Shown here: positions 38,629 through 48,447 of the stretch, one piece after another
Layout of the letters: each line of letters begins with the position of its first letter
Position numbering within the stretch: position 1 is the first letter of the stretch
From: Candidatus Mycoplasma haematohominis
Lineage (GTDB): Bacteria; Bacillota_I; Bacilli_A; Mycoplasmatales; Mycoplasmoidaceae
Direction of reading: 5' to 3'
DNA length: 62,361 bases
NCBI RefSeq assembly: GCF_902712995.1
Contig: NZ_CACTIB010000016.1
Location: 1-62,361, forward strand
Notes under the pieces: model-generated
The model's input: the letters and a program-made list of their open reading frames with translations, nothing else
Databases searched by the model: none
Told to the model about the DNA's origin: nothing
Translations under genes and position numbers: made by a program

Positions 38629-39270
38629 ATGTCCTTTCCCGATAAACAAGTTCGAATAGCTGTTATTTGTCCTAATAATGTTGAGGACATGGAATTGATT
38701 ATTCCTGTCGATATTTGAAGAAGAGCTAAATTTATAGTTGATGTAATTGTTTACGATACAAAAGCTAACTTCAATCTTAACTATTCAAATTTAAAAGTAT
38801 TTTCTAATTTTGCAATCAAAGGAACTAATTTAGTTCAGTATGATGCTATTTATCTTCCTGGAGGGCCAGGGTATAAAAGTTACTTAACGCCTTCTAATAT
38901 AGAGAAGGAAGAAAATGAATCAAGATTGCATACAGCTCTTAAAAAGTTTTATGATGACGAGACTAAATGGATAGCTGCTTTATGTGCTGCCCCAGTTGCC
39001 TTATTGTGTATTCTTGAAGACAAAGCTTCAGATCTTAAATTTACTAGTTACAACAATCCTGAGTTAATAGGAGAGTTCCAAGAACGTTGATTGAACAAAA
39101 AAATTGTTGTTGATAAACAAGTTATTACTGGACAGAATGCAGGATGCTCTATGGATATAGCTCTTTCTTTGGTTGAAGCTTTAGCAGGAATTGAATTAGC
39201 TAAGTCAATAGCTGACAAATTATTTGTTGAATATCCAGGTATGAACAGTTACAAATTCTTAAACAAGTAA
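38629..39270 (+). CDS. DJ-1/PfpI family protein
   Basis: 213 residues, ATG 38629 to TAA 39268-39270; TGA codons are Trp. Starts VRIAVICPNNVEDMELIIPV, with YDAIYLPGGPGYKSYL (the Gly-rich turn after the acidic strand), the nucleophile elbow IAALCAAPVALL (Cys), GQNAGCSMDIALSLVEAL. Family roles include glyoxalase/deglycase, chaperone or protease-like; the exact one cannot be told. Only plus-strand protein in this stretch, 34 bases from the tmRNA end, possibly sharing its promoter. Confidence 0.85.
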
Positions 39271-39304
39271 TAATCGTTTAGAAAGATACAACTAACAGAT
39301 ACAA

Positions 39305-39649
39305 CTAAACTAAAGAAAGAACAACTCTGTCTTTTTCTTGTAGCTTTAATAGTCTTGTACAACCTCCATTTCTATCTTTATATTTTTTAGCTATATCAGT
39401 AAAGATCTTATTTAATAGTTGATCTTTTTCATATTTGCTGGTTCTTAATATAACTGATGCTACTCTTCTTCTATCAGCTAAAGTTCCTCTTTTAGAAAGA
39501 GTAATCATTCTTTCTAGATATCTCTGAGTTAATTTTCCTCTTGACTTTGTTGTAATTATGTAGCCATATGAGAAGACATCAGATATCTGTTGTCTAGTAG
39601 TCATCTTTCTGGTAGACGTATTTACACCAAGACTATTTATGTAAGACAT
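39305..39649 (-). CDS. rplQ: 50S ribosomal protein L17
   Basis: 114 residues, ATG 39649 to TAG. Carries SRGKLTQRYLERMI, KRGTLADRRRVAS and KDRNGGCTRLLKL of L17. Last gene of the superoperon, five bases after rpoA. Confidence 0.93.
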   Translation of the reverse strand: MSYINSLGVNTSTRKMTTRQQISDVFSYGYIITTKSRGKLTQRYLERMITLSKRGTLADRRRVASVILRTSKYEKDQLLNKIFTDIAKKYKDRNGGCTRLLKLQEKDRVVLSLV

Positions 39650-39654
39650 TGGTC

Positions 39655-40632
39655 TTAGTCTTTGAATTTAAGACCTCTTTCAGCTAATTTAGCAATTATT
39701 TCGTTTAGACTTTTTTTACCAAGGTTTTTTATTTTTTCTGCTTCAGCAAATGAGATATTGATTAATTCTGGAATTGTATTAATACCATTTTGTTTTAGAC
39801 AGTTGAATGATCTCATAGTCAATTCCAATTCATCTATTGGAGTAGATATAACTGCTTTTTTTGTTGCCAATTCTGAATCACTCAATAGTTTTCTTTTTGA
39901 AATTTCAGGATTGAATTCAGCAATTGGTTCCAAGAGTGATCCAAGAGTTCTAGCAGCTAATGCAATTGCATCTATAGCTTTTATAGAACCATTGGTTGCA
40001 ACAGTCATTGTTAGCTTGTCTGTTGTTCCTTGTTTTGTTGTTTTTTCTTCTGTAACTTTTCATTCAACTTTTGTAATAGGAGAAAACATTGAATCAACAG
40101 CAATAATTTTTAGAGTGTTTAATATTTCTCTGTTTTCTGTAAAGCTTCTGTATCCTCTGTCCATACTTACAAATAATTCCATATCGAAATTAACATCCTC
40201 TGTTAATTCGCAAATCTTAAGATCATTGTTGATTATCTTTACTCCAGGAGGGCAAACTATGTCTCTAGCGTAAATAGTTCCTTTTTTATCTTTGTTTACT
40301 TTTAAAGTTGGTCAATCACTAATTGTTTTTTCTTCTAAATCATCAACATTTAAAACATTCTCATCTATTTGAATAACTAGCCTTTTTAGATTCAAGATAA
40401 TTGTTGTTACATCTTCGAAAACACCATCAATAGATGCAAATTCGTGAGAAAGTGAATTGATCTTTACAGCAAATACAGCAGCTCCAGGAATATAACTAAG
40501 AAGAACTCTTCTTAATGCGTTACCGATGGTAACACCGAACCCTTGTTTAAGAGGAGAAATTACTACTGTAGCTAAATATTGATTAGAAGTGTTAACTTTT
40601 GCATCTATATTGAATTTTGGTATTTTTTCCAT
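39655..40632 (-). CDS. rpoA: RNA polymerase subunit alpha
   Basis: 325 residues, ATG 40632 to TAA, several TGA-Trp codons. N-terminal assembly domain shows LKQGFGVTIGNALRRVLLSYIPG and HEFASIDGVFEDVT; the C-terminal DNA-contact domain has MRSFNCLKQNGINTIPEL and KNLGKKSLNEIIAKL. Normal length and location after rpsK. Confidence 0.95.
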
Positions 40633-40664
40633 TGTTTATATCTTTCTAGAATTTTAATACAAAA

Positions 40665-41045
40665 TTACCTCGGTTTTTTCGGAGGTCTGCATCCATTATG
40701 TGGAATTGGAGTTACATCAATGATTTCTGGGATGTTGAAACCAAAGGAAGCAAGCGTTCTAATCGCTATTTCTTTACCTTTTCCAATACCTTTAACTTTT
40801 ATTATTAAATTTTGAACACCTATATTTTGTGCGTTTTTTGCAATCTTTGCGGCAACTAAATTAGCAACATAAGGAGTAGCTTTCTTGGTTCCTTTATAGT
40901 TCAAGGTTCCTGCTGATTCATGCAAAACACAGTTTCCATCTTCATCAGTAATTGTGATAAGTGTATTATTCAGCGTCGCACTTATGTGAACGATACCAGA
41001 ACGAAGTACTATCTTCTTCTTTTTTTTGGAGGCTTGTACTGACAC
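40665..41045 (-). CDS. rpsK: 30S ribosomal protein S11
   Basis: 126 residues from GTG 41045 (three bases after the rpsM stop) to TAA. GIVHISATLNNTLITITDEDG, VANLVAAKIAKNAQ, and IDVTPIPHNGCRPPKKPR at the end are diagnostic. Confidence 0.95.
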   Translation of the reverse strand: MSVQASKKKKKIVLRSGIVHISATLNNTLITITDEDGNCVLHESAGTLNYKGTKKATPYVANLVAAKIAKNAQNIGVQNLIIKVKGIGKGKEIAIRTLASFGFNIPEIIDVTPIPHNGCRPPKKPR

Positions 41046-41048
41046 TAA

Positions 41049-41516
41049 CTATTTACTTTCAATTTTTTTGTTGGCTACTGTTTTTCTTGGACCTTTTCTA
41101 GTTCTTGCGTTAGTTCTAGTTCTTTGCCCATGTACAGGTAATCCACGTTTATGTCTGATTCCAACATAACTGTTTATTTCTATCTGATTTTTAATATTAT
41201 CCATAACTTTCTTTCTAAGATCACCCTCAAATAGGAATTCGTAATAAACATATTTTTCTTCGTTCTTTTGCAATTGCAGGATAGTTTGAGATATAGCAGA
41301 TAATTGATCCTTTGTTAAATCTTTAACTCTTATTCTCAAAAATCCTTCTAATTTTTTTTTCTCTTCTAGATCCATTTTATTTTCCGGCTTAATTGCATTC
41401 AGAAAACTTTTTTGAATTATCTTCTTAGATAAAGAAAAACCTATTCCATATATGTGAGTTAGAGCCACATATATTGACTTATTGGCAGGAATATCTACAC
41501 CTAATAAACGTGGCAT
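41049..41516 (-). CDS. rpsM: 30S ribosomal protein S13, with extra internal segment
   Basis: 155 residues, ATG 41516 to TAG, against ~120 in most bacteria. N-terminus LLGVDIPANKSIYVALTHIYGIG and C-terminus GIRHKRGLPVHGQRTRTNAR are canonical. The additional length is a charged segment around residues 45-60 and another near 80-95 (QKNEEKYVYYEFL). Confidence 0.93.
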   Translation of the reverse strand: MPRLLGVDIPANKSIYVALTHIYGIGFSLSKKIIQKSFLNAIKPENKMDLEEKKKLEGFLRIRVKDLTKDQLSAISQTILQLQKNEEKYVYYEFLFEGDLRKKVMDNIKNQIEINSYVGIRHKRGLPVHGQRTRTNARTRKGPRKTVANKKIESK

Positions 41517-41521
41517 TTAAC

Positions 41522-41635
41522 TTATTTTTGTCTTTGTTTGTGTTTAGCTATCTTACAAATTACTCAAACCCTGTCTTTTCTCTTAATAATTTTACAGTAC
41601 TTACAGATCCTCTTGACCGATGCTCTTACTTTCAT
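41522..41635 (-). CDS. rpmJ: 50S ribosomal protein L36
   Basis: 37 residues, ATG 41635 to TAA 41522-41524, KVRASVKRICKYCKIIKRK with Zn-binding CxxC, later C and H. Contains a TGA-Trp, so it looks broken in the standard code. Its ATG overlaps the infA stop (TAATG). Confidence 0.93.
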
Positions 41636-41895
41636 TATTTTTGTTCTGTACTCTCTTCTGGCTTAGGATCAAGTAACCTTTTAACTATTCTTCCTTTTGT
41701 CAAATCATAAGGGCTTATTTCAACTTCCACTGTATCCCCTAGTATGATATGAACATTGTATTTTTTTATTTTCCCAGACACATGACAGTCTATCATCGTA
41801 CCATTCTGAAGTTCTACTATTATTAATCCTCCTCCCTTGATTTGCTTAACTATACCTAATATACATATTTTATTTTGTTTATCAGATAGAGACAT
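41635..41895 (-). CDS. infA: Translation initiation factor IF-1
   Basis: 86 residues, ATG 41895 to TAA. OB-fold with VELQNGTMIDCHVSGKIKK, HIILGDTVEVEISPYDLTKG and RIVKRL; C-terminal tail slightly longer than usual. Starts one base after the map stop. Confidence 0.94.
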   Translation of the reverse strand: MSLSDKQNKICILGIVKQIKGGGLIIVELQNGTMIDCHVSGKIKKYNVHIILGDTVEVEISPYDLTKGRIVKRLLDPKPEESTEQK

Positions 41896-42720
41896 TTAAA
41901 CTAGATATTCTTTTATTTCTTCCGGAGTAGCTGTCAAGACTTCTATTCCGTCTTCTTTTATCAAAACCATATGCTCTCAATGGCATGTGAAAACACCGGG
42001 CACTTTAGATACGATATCGTAACTGTTTTTTCCTTTTGCAAACTCACCTGTTGTTTGTTTTAATAACATTGGCTCTATACAAATTACTCTATTAGGATAC
42101 AAAATATCTCCTTCTCCTTTTTTTAAACCCTTATTAAATACATTTGGACGTTGATGTAGTGCTTTCCCAATGGTGTGACCTACGTAACCATCTATTAATG
42201 AAATCTTATTGTCATTTCAACTTCTTACTAATCCCTCTATCGCAGAAGCTATATCTCCATTTTTCAAAACTTGCTTATTTTCTTTAATGCTCTTAGCTAT
42301 TTTTATTCCAGCTCATAAAGCCTTATGACATTTATTGACAAATTTTTGATATTCAGGATTTGATTCTGGCTCCACTATTACTGTTACAGCAGAATCAATA
42401 TATACGGATTTATGTTTAAACCCTATATCTAGGGTTATTTTGTCTGTCTTTTGAAGAGGAGTATCATTTCCTACTCCATGGATAATGCAGTCGTTTACTG
42501 ATACACAAATATGACCAGGGAAATCATGATAATTAAAGAAAGCTGGTTCTACTTCGTATTTCTTGAAAATTTCAACCGCTTTTCTATTTATATCTGCTCC
42601 AGATACTCCTTCTTTGACCTCTGCTACTAATTCCTGCTTTACTTTTTGTCATATCTTCCCTCCTTCTCTTATTTCATCTATTTCCTCTGGAGAGAGAGTT
42701 ATTTCGTCTTTATTTTCCAC
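41896..42720 (-). CDS. map: Methionine aminopeptidase type I
   Basis: 274 residues from GTG 42720 to TAA 41896-41898, with three TGA-Trp codons. Removes N-terminal Met; metal ligands are visible in ITLDIGF and IYIDSAVTV (Asp pair), GHTIGKALHQRP (His) and CIEPMLL (Glu) and TCHWEHMVLI (Glu). The region NYHDFPGHICVSVNDCIIHG is also typical. Between the opposite-strand small gene and infA, so likely starts a transcript of its own. Confidence 0.93.
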
Positions 42721-42827
42721 TCTAATTTTTTATGTTATCAATCATTCTATTAGAGGAAAAAAGACAATACATTGAAGTTGGATAAGATATTCCTTTTAGA
42801 TTTTATAGAATTGAAGAGCTTTTTATC

Positions 42828-43001
42828 ATGAGTGATTATTCTATTTTTAAGCTTAATTTGAGATTTAAGATAGCTTCTATGACAGCTACTTTTCTTGGAT
42901 TGTCTTCTACTATTTATTGGGGGTATGAGGTTGCGAGAATTTCTTATTTGAAGACTAGAGCTACGAAAGAAGGGGTGGGCGGAAGTAGTTCTTCCCCTTA
43001 A
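42828..43001 (+). CDS. Small single-pass membrane protein, opposite strand
   Basis: 57 residues, ATG 42828 to TAA 42999-43001. One membrane segment (~17-35, MTATFLGLSSTIYWGYEVA) and a Gly/Ser-rich C-terminus. It lies wholly in the adk-map gap, eight bases from the adk stop on the other strand. No TGA in frame. Unrecognised; short length keeps confidence moderate. Confidence 0.45.
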   Translation: MSDYSIFKLNLRFKIASMTATFLGLSSTIYWGYEVARISYLKTRATKEGVGGSSSSP

Positions 43002-43009
43002 TAACTTAA

Positions 43010-43621
43010 CTACTCCAACTCAGACAATTTATCTGATACTTGTTTAACTATTTGATCTATAGATTTTCTTGCATCTATTTCAATAACATTGCTATTTGCT
43101 TTGTAGTAATCAATTAGAGGTTGAGTATGCTGCCTATATAGATCTAATCTCTTCTGTATTATTTCTCCAGTATCATCTGGCCTTTTATATAACTTAGAAC
43201 CATCAAAATCACACACTCCTGGAACTTTAGGAGGATGATGTATTAAGTTGAAAGAATGATCTTCTTTTTCGCATAATAACCTATTCGATAGTCTTTCAAT
43301 GATGTACTCATCTGTTAAGTTTGATAATTGAAAGATTACTTTTATAGGATAGTGCTTATTTAAAAATTCAGCTTGAACTTTGGTTCTTGGATAACCGTCA
43401 AGAATCACTTTCGAATCAGGTTTAAATTTAGAAAGTTCTTTAATTACTAAATCGTTCACCAAGTCATCACTTATTAAAGAACCTGAATTTGCATTTTTAT
43501 CTTTAAGAGCTCTAAATATTTTTCCTGTAGAAAAATGTATGAAGCCCTTAGTTTGCACTAACTTCTGTGATATTGATCCCTTCCCTGTACCTGGAGCCCC
43601 TAAAAATAGAATAAGTATCAT
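43010..43621 (-). CDS. adk: Adenylate kinase
   Basis: 203 residues, ATG 43621 to TAG. ATP + AMP to 2 ADP. P-loop LGAPGTGKGSISQKL, FSTGKIFRAL (AMP site), VILDGYPRTKVQAEFL, LSNRLLCEKEDHS, HPPKVPGVCDFDGSKLYKRPDD (LID). The LID zinc cysteines of Gram-positive Adk are only partly present (first pair replaced), so the zinc site looks lost. Sits in its usual place after secY. Confidence 0.93.
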   Translation of the reverse strand: MILILFLGAPGTGKGSISQKLVQTKGFIHFSTGKIFRALKDKNANSGSLISDDLVNDLVIKELSKFKPDSKVILDGYPRTKVQAEFLNKHYPIKVIFQLSNLTDEYIIERLSNRLLCEKEDHSFNLIHHPPKVPGVCDFDGSKLYKRPDDTGEIIQKRLDLYRQHTQPLIDYYKANSNVIEIDARKSIDQIVKQVSDKLSELE

Positions 43622-43636
43622 CTATAGGATCAAATT

Positions 43637-45028
43637 TTACCAGAGGTAAAAAGATTTGGCATTGTTATCTGAACTGCTTTCAGATAATGTGTTTTGCTTG
43701 ATTTGACTATCCAATAATATATTCTTGCTTTTGTATTTGGATGCAATAGAGTTTGATTTAATAGATTCCATTATTTGTATAGCTCCAGATACCAAAATAA
43801 TAATACCTGTACCTCCTAATGACATACTATTAGGTAAACCGGCGGTCATATTTAAGAAGCTAGGAAAGACAGCCACTATTGCTAAGAACGGAGCTCCGAA
43901 GCAGTTAATCCTATTTATGACTGATTTCAAATAATTATATGTACTTTGTCCTGATCTAACACCAGGGATAAATCTACCCATCTTACCAAAACCTCTAGCC
44001 AATTCTTCTACATTGATTTGTATGTGGCTATATAAGAAAGAAAATGCAATGATCAAGAAAGAGTAGATAGTTAAACCAACACCACTGTTTAAGGATAAAT
44101 ATTCATGTACGAAAGGAGAAATAGCAGGGTTTTTATTTTTAAGAAGTTCTCCAATAGCACTCGGGAAAACCATAATTGAACCTGCAAAAATAACTGGAAT
44201 AATACCTGCTGGCATTAATTTGATAGGTAAGTAGGATATTTTCTTTCTGTCTGTAATCAAACCTTGTCCAGTTTGTTGCAGAGGTATTTTCCTTACAGAA
44301 CCATTGATGAATACTATTAACAGCAATATTAGGAAGTAGAAGAATAGATAGATGATGAATTTAAATATTGAAATGAATTGTTGATGTTCCGGGTTTACTG
44401 TTTTGTCTGAAGCTAAATAGTTATAAGTAGATATAAAGTTCTCTGGAAGAGAAGCAACAATACCAGACATAATCAAAATTGTGATTCCATTTCCTAAACC
44501 TTTCTTAGAGATAATGTCAGCTAGGAATAAGGAAATATAGGTACCAGCAATAAACATCAATATAAGAAGAGTTCTTTCTCCTAAAGGAAGAGCGCTAAAT
44601 GTATTTTTAATTTCTCCTGAAAATGTTTTGAAAGTGATTATTCCACTTCCGCTGACTAGAGAAATAGTTCCAAGAGATGTCATTATGGCAAAAGGGAAAG
44701 TTAGAAGTCTGGTATACAGCTCCATCTTTATTCTTCCTCTTTCTCCGCTTTTCCTTAACTCTGACAAATGCTTAATTACATCATTAGATAACATCTGAAT
44801 GATGATCTGAGCTGTAATGTAAGGAGAAATACCTGTAGTAAATAGACTTACTTTTCTTAAACCACCACCACCAAGAAGATTTAATAGTTGAGAAAGACTA
44901 CTTGTTTGCTCCGTTTTGTTGAGAACTATTCCGGGTACAGTTACGCATATACCTATTTGGAATATGCAAAGTATGAATAATGTAGAGAATACAGCAATTC
45001 AGGTATCTCTATTTCCCTTGAATATCAA
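43637..45028 (-). CDS. secY: Protein translocase subunit SecY
   Basis: 463 residues from TTG 45028 (no ATG; TAG is three codons upstream) to TAA. Ten-helix Sec channel in the membrane. FQIGICVTVPGI at the first helix, SLFTTGISPYITAQIIIQML (plug/TM2), NGITILIMSGIVASLP, LPIKLMPAGIIPVIFAGSIM, RFIPGVRSGQSTYNYLKSVI (C4-C5) and GGTGIIILVSGAIQIMESI. Overlaps the end of rplO by 20 bases. Confidence 0.93.
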
Positions 45029-45464
45029 TGAAACTAACTATATTACCATTTGCCTTAAGAACCTCTGCGGCTTTTTTAGAGAATGCATGAGCCTTTATAT
45101 TTATTCCTTTTAACTGAGTTTTATCTCCTATAAACTTAACAAGCTTGTCTTTCTTTTTAATTCAACCGATTTTTAATAGAATTTCTCTATCAATTTCTTT
45201 TATATCTTTTAAACTTTCTAGCTGTCTTATATTTATAGCTTTTATGGGAGTTCTAAATTCATAATTATTGAAACCATACTTACCTACTTTTCTATAAAGA
45301 GGCATTTGGCCGCCTTCAAAACCTAATCTAACCGTTCCAGATTTTCTTGCATTTTGACCCTTAGTTCCTCTTGTACAAGTTTTCCCTATTCCTGAAGAAA
45401 ATCCTCTTCCAACTCTTTTTACCTTATGACCACGTGCACCTTTGTAAGGAGAAATCTTTAACAT
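45009..45464 (-). CDS. rplO: 50S ribosomal protein L15
   Basis: 151 residues, ATG 45464 to TAG. RVGRGFSSGIGKTCTRGTKG, GFEGGQMPLYRKVGKYGF and a C-terminal KAHAFSKKAAEVLKANG. One TGA-Trp. Directly follows rpsE; L30 (rpmD), usually in between, is absent as in other Mollicutes. Confidence 0.94.
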
Positions 45465-45466
45465 GT

Positions 45467-46078
45467 TTATTCTTTATTAGTTTGTTTTTCATTTTCTGAT
45501 TCATTCAAATGAAATAACTCCTCAAATGTCTTGTCCCTCAACCTTGAAATGTATGATGGACTTCTTTGTTCTTGTAAAGCTTTTAGAGTTGCTCTAATCA
45601 TGTTCATAGCCGTATTAGAACCTAGATTTTTTGAATAGATATCTGTGTATCCAGCTAATTCAAGGACAGTTTTAATTGCGCCACCTGCAATAATACCTGT
45701 ACCTGGTTTAGCCGGTTTAACTAAAACTTTGGAAGCCCCATGTTTTCCCAAATATTCATGAAAGATAGTTCTTTTACTGTTCATTGAAACTTTTACTAAA
45801 TCTTTCATTGCTCTCTTTACCGCTTTTTTTATTGCATCTTGAAATTCTTTTGATTTACCAATACCAAAACCCACTTTTCCTTTCTTGTTTCCTACAACTA
45901 CTAATACTCAAGCCCTGCTTTGTCTACCACCTTTTGTTGTCTTAGAAATTCTTTTTGCTTTTATTACCTTTTCTTCAAATTCAGTTTTGTAAGCCTTCTT
46001 GAAACCTCCTTTCTTCTCTTTTCTTCTTGAACCAGGATGATGAGCGTCTCCTCCGTGTGTTGTTTTTCTTTTTTCCAT
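45467..46078 (-). CDS. rpsE: 30S ribosomal protein S5
   Basis: 203 residues, ATG 46078 to TAA, one TGA-Trp. KRISKTTKGGRQSRAWVLVV, GNKKGKVGFGIGKSKEFQDA, KPAKPGTGIIAGGAIKTVLE and NMIRATLKALQ are S5. Short basic N-terminal extension. Confidence 0.95.
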
Positions 46079-46082
46079 GTTA

Positions 46083-46439
46083 TTAAACTTTAAATCCTTC
46101 TTCTCTTAATATTCCAGTGATTATAGATATTCTTCCTGTATAGCTATGCCCCCCTCTATCGATAACTAAATTTTCAACTTTCAATTTTTTAAGTTTTTTA
46201 CTTAGGACTTTAGCTAGTTTCACACAACTTTCTTTATTTCCATTTTTAAGTTTTAAAGACAGAGAACTAGAAGAAGCAATAGTTTTTTGTTCTAGATCTT
46301 TTATTGATTGAATGTAAACATGTGAATTTGTCTTTGTCACTCTCACCCTTATTCTGTCATTTCCTTCTCTTACTCTAGACAATATCCTTTTATGTCTTGC
46401 ATCTCTAAGAGCTTTATTATTTTGATTAACTTTTTTCAT
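46083..46439 (-). CDS. rplR: 50S ribosomal protein L18
   Basis: 118 residues, ATG 46439 to TAA. ALRDARHKRILSRVREG at the start and VIDRGGHSYTGRISIITGIL, REEGFKV at the end; binds 5S rRNA. Four bases before rpsE. Confidence 0.94.
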   Translation of the reverse strand: MKKVNQNNKALRDARHKRILSRVREGNDRIRVRVTKTNSHVYIQSIKDLEQKTIASSSSLSLKLKNGNKESCVKLAKVLSKKLKKLKVENLVIDRGGHSYTGRISIITGILREEGFKV

Positions 46440-46441
46440 TT

Positions 46442-46996
46442 CTATTTTTTAGTTCCTTCAGAGGTTTTTCCTACTTTCTTAATTATTATTTCATCCTTGT
46501 ATTTGACCCCTTTTCCTTTGTAAGGTTCTGGAGGTCTAAACCCTCTTATTTGAGAAGCTAAAGAACCAAGAGATTCTTTATTGTATGAACTTAATTCTAT
46601 CTCTAAGGAAGAAATTAATTTAAGAGTTACATCTGAAGGAATGTCTAGAAATATAGGGTGTGAGTATCCTAGATCTAGCCTTAATTTTTCTCCAGCCATA
46701 GTTGCCTTGTATCCAACACCTACGATCTCTAATTTCTTTACAAATGGATTTGTCAAGCCAGAAAAAGCATTATTTACTAAAGCATTAATAGTTCCGAATT
46801 GAGCTCTAGAGTGCTTAGAGTTGTTTACCTTTGAGGTAGTAAATACTCCATTCTCTAACTTTGGAGTTACAAAGAATTTGTTGTACTTAATTTCAAGCTT
46901 TTTATTTTGAGTATTCTCGACAACAATTAAGTTATCGCTAATCTCAACTTTTATACCATCCGGAACCCTTAATTCCCTATTACCAATTCGTGACAT
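46442..46996 (-). CDS. rplF: 50S ribosomal protein L6
   Basis: 184 residues, ATG 46996 (MSRIGNRELRVPDGI) to TAG. The ATG shares its A with the rpsH stop (TAATG), which decides the start over the TTG two codons upstream. LEIVGVGYKATMAGEKLRLD, LGYSHPIFLDIP, IRGFRPPEPYKGKGVKYKDE are diagnostic. Confidence 0.94.
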   Translation of the reverse strand: MSRIGNRELRVPDGIKVEISDNLIVVENTQNKKLEIKYNKFFVTPKLENGVFTTSKVNNSKHSRAQFGTINALVNNAFSGLTNPFVKKLEIVGVGYKATMAGEKLRLDLGYSHPIFLDIPSDVTLKLISSLEIELSSYNKESLGSLASQIRGFRPPEPYKGKGVKYKDEIIIKKVGKTSEGTKK

Positions 46997-47391
46997 TATC
47001 AAATGTAAGCTATTATTTCTCCTCCGACATTTAATTTCTTAGATGTTTTCTCGCAAATAACTCCCTGACTAGAAGAAATTATTACTGTTCCCATTCCATT
47101 CATAATTATTGGAAGATTCTTGTTTTTGCAGTAAACCCTGTAGCCTGGTTTAGATACCCTTTTAAGACCTCTTATTGCTGATACTCCTGATTTGTACTTT
47201 AGATAAACAGTTACATAGGAAACTCCGTTTTCGAATGTCTTATTTATGTAATCAATTATGTAACCTTCATCTTTCATTATTTTTAGTATTGCAAGTAATA
47301 ACTTAGAGGAATAGAAAGAAACAGTCTTCTTTCTTGACTTGATTGCATTACTTATTGCGCAAAGAGCGTTTGCAATTGGATCGGTTATCAT
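46996..47391 (-). CDS. rpsH: 30S ribosomal protein S8
   Basis: 131 residues, ATG 47391 to TAA 46996-46998; the last residue is Trp from TGA. Carries DPIANALCAISNAIKSRK, ISKPGYRVYCKN-type core (VSKPGYRVYCKNKNLPIIMN), GMGTVIISSSQGVI and GGEIIAYI. Confidence 0.94.
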
Positions 47392-47570
47392 GATGCTTTT
47401 TTAATTCCAGGCAGCATTCCTTTTGTTGCGCAATCTCTGAAACATAGTCTGCATAAGCAAAAATCTCTAAACACAGCTCTAGGTCTACCACATCTTTGAC
47501 ATCTATTGTACGCTCTTACCTTAAACTTAGGAACTCTTTTACTTTTTTCTATTAACGCTTTTCTTGCCAT
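47385..47570 (-). CDS. rpsN: 30S ribosomal protein S14 (zinc type)
   Basis: 61 residues, ATG 47570 to TAA 47385-47387 after a TGA-Trp, overlapping rpsH by seven bases. RVRAYNRCQRCGRPRAVFRD-like core with CxxC...CxxC zinc ligands and LCFRDCATKGMLPGIKKAS. Confidence 0.94.
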
Positions 47571-47571
47571 A

Positions 47572-48132
47572 CTATTCTGCTATCTGTTGAGATCTTTTAG
47601 TTAATGGAACTCCTAATGAAGAAAGGAGAGCATAAGCTTCTTCATCTTTGTTAGTTGATGTTACAAATGTAACGTCCATACCTCTTGTTTTCTTAATGTT
47701 GTCGTAAACGATTTCCGTAAATATAATTTGTTCCTTTATTCCTACAGTTAAATTCCCTCTTCCGTCGAAAGAATTACTTTTAATTCCTTTGAAGTCTCTT
47801 ACACGAGGAAGAGCTATGTTTATTAATTTATCCAGAAAGTTTCACATATTTTTATTTCTTAATGTAACCTTAAGACCTATAGATTGTCCTTCTCTTAATT
47901 TAAATTCAGCAACTGATTTTTTAGCTTTAGTTATATATGGTTTTTGGTTAGTTATTAGTTCTAATTCTGAGAAAGAAGACTCTAGATACCTTCTGTCTTG
48001 CGTAGCGTCTCCGCAACCAATATTGATAACTATTTTCTCAAGTCTTGGAACCTGCATTACTGAAGAAAAATTAAACTTTTCCTTTAGTTGAGGTGTAATC
48101 TCCTCCCTAAATTTCTTATGTAAACGATTCAT
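47572..48132 (-). CDS. rplE: 50S ribosomal protein L5
   Basis: 186 residues, ATG 48132 to TAG, one TGA-Trp. VPRLEKIVINIGCGDA, ITNQKPYITKAKKSVAEFKL, REGQSIGLKVTLRNKNMWNF, and RDFKGIKSNSFDGRGNLTVG, GMDVTFVTS. Binds 5S rRNA. Directly abuts rplX and rpsN. Confidence 0.95.
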
Positions 48133-48447
48133 CTAAAAGTTTCTAGGAATTTCTTCTTTTGTTTTTCTATTAACTCTAATTTTCTTTCCGTCCTTTATCA
48201 TGTACCCTACTTTTATTGGTTTTTCTGTTTTTGCATCTATTAAAGCTACATTTGAAATATGTATAGGAGCTTCCTTTTCTTGATAATTCTCTGAACTTTT
48301 ACTATTTTTTATACATTTTCTTACTTTGTTCACGCCCTCTACTAACACTCTATTCTCTTTGACTAATACTTCCAAAACGGTACCTACAGATCCTTTGTAT
48401 CTACCGCTGATGACTTTCACTTTGTCTTTTTTTATTATTCTTCTCAC
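48133..48447 (-). CDS. rplX: 50S ribosomal protein L24
   Basis: 104 residues from GTG 48447 to TAG. KDKVKVISGRYKGSVGTVLE (KOW motif), VEGVNKVRKCIK, EAPIHISNVALIDAKT. The start overlaps the rplN stop by one base. Confidence 0.94.
   Translation of the reverse strand: MRRIIKKDKVKVISGRYKGSVGTVLEVLVKENRVLVEGVNKVRKCIKNSKSSENYQEKEAPIHISNVALIDAKTEKPIKVGYMIKDGKKIRVNRKTKEEIPRNF

Noticed and set aside
39662..40273. 203-residue plus-strand ORF over rpoA
   Set aside because: Antisense shadow of rpoA, which is clear on the other strand.
45464..45467. Missing rpmD (L30) as a deletion
   Set aside because: L30 is generally absent in Mollicutes, and rpsE and rplO abut cleanly, so this is normal for the group.
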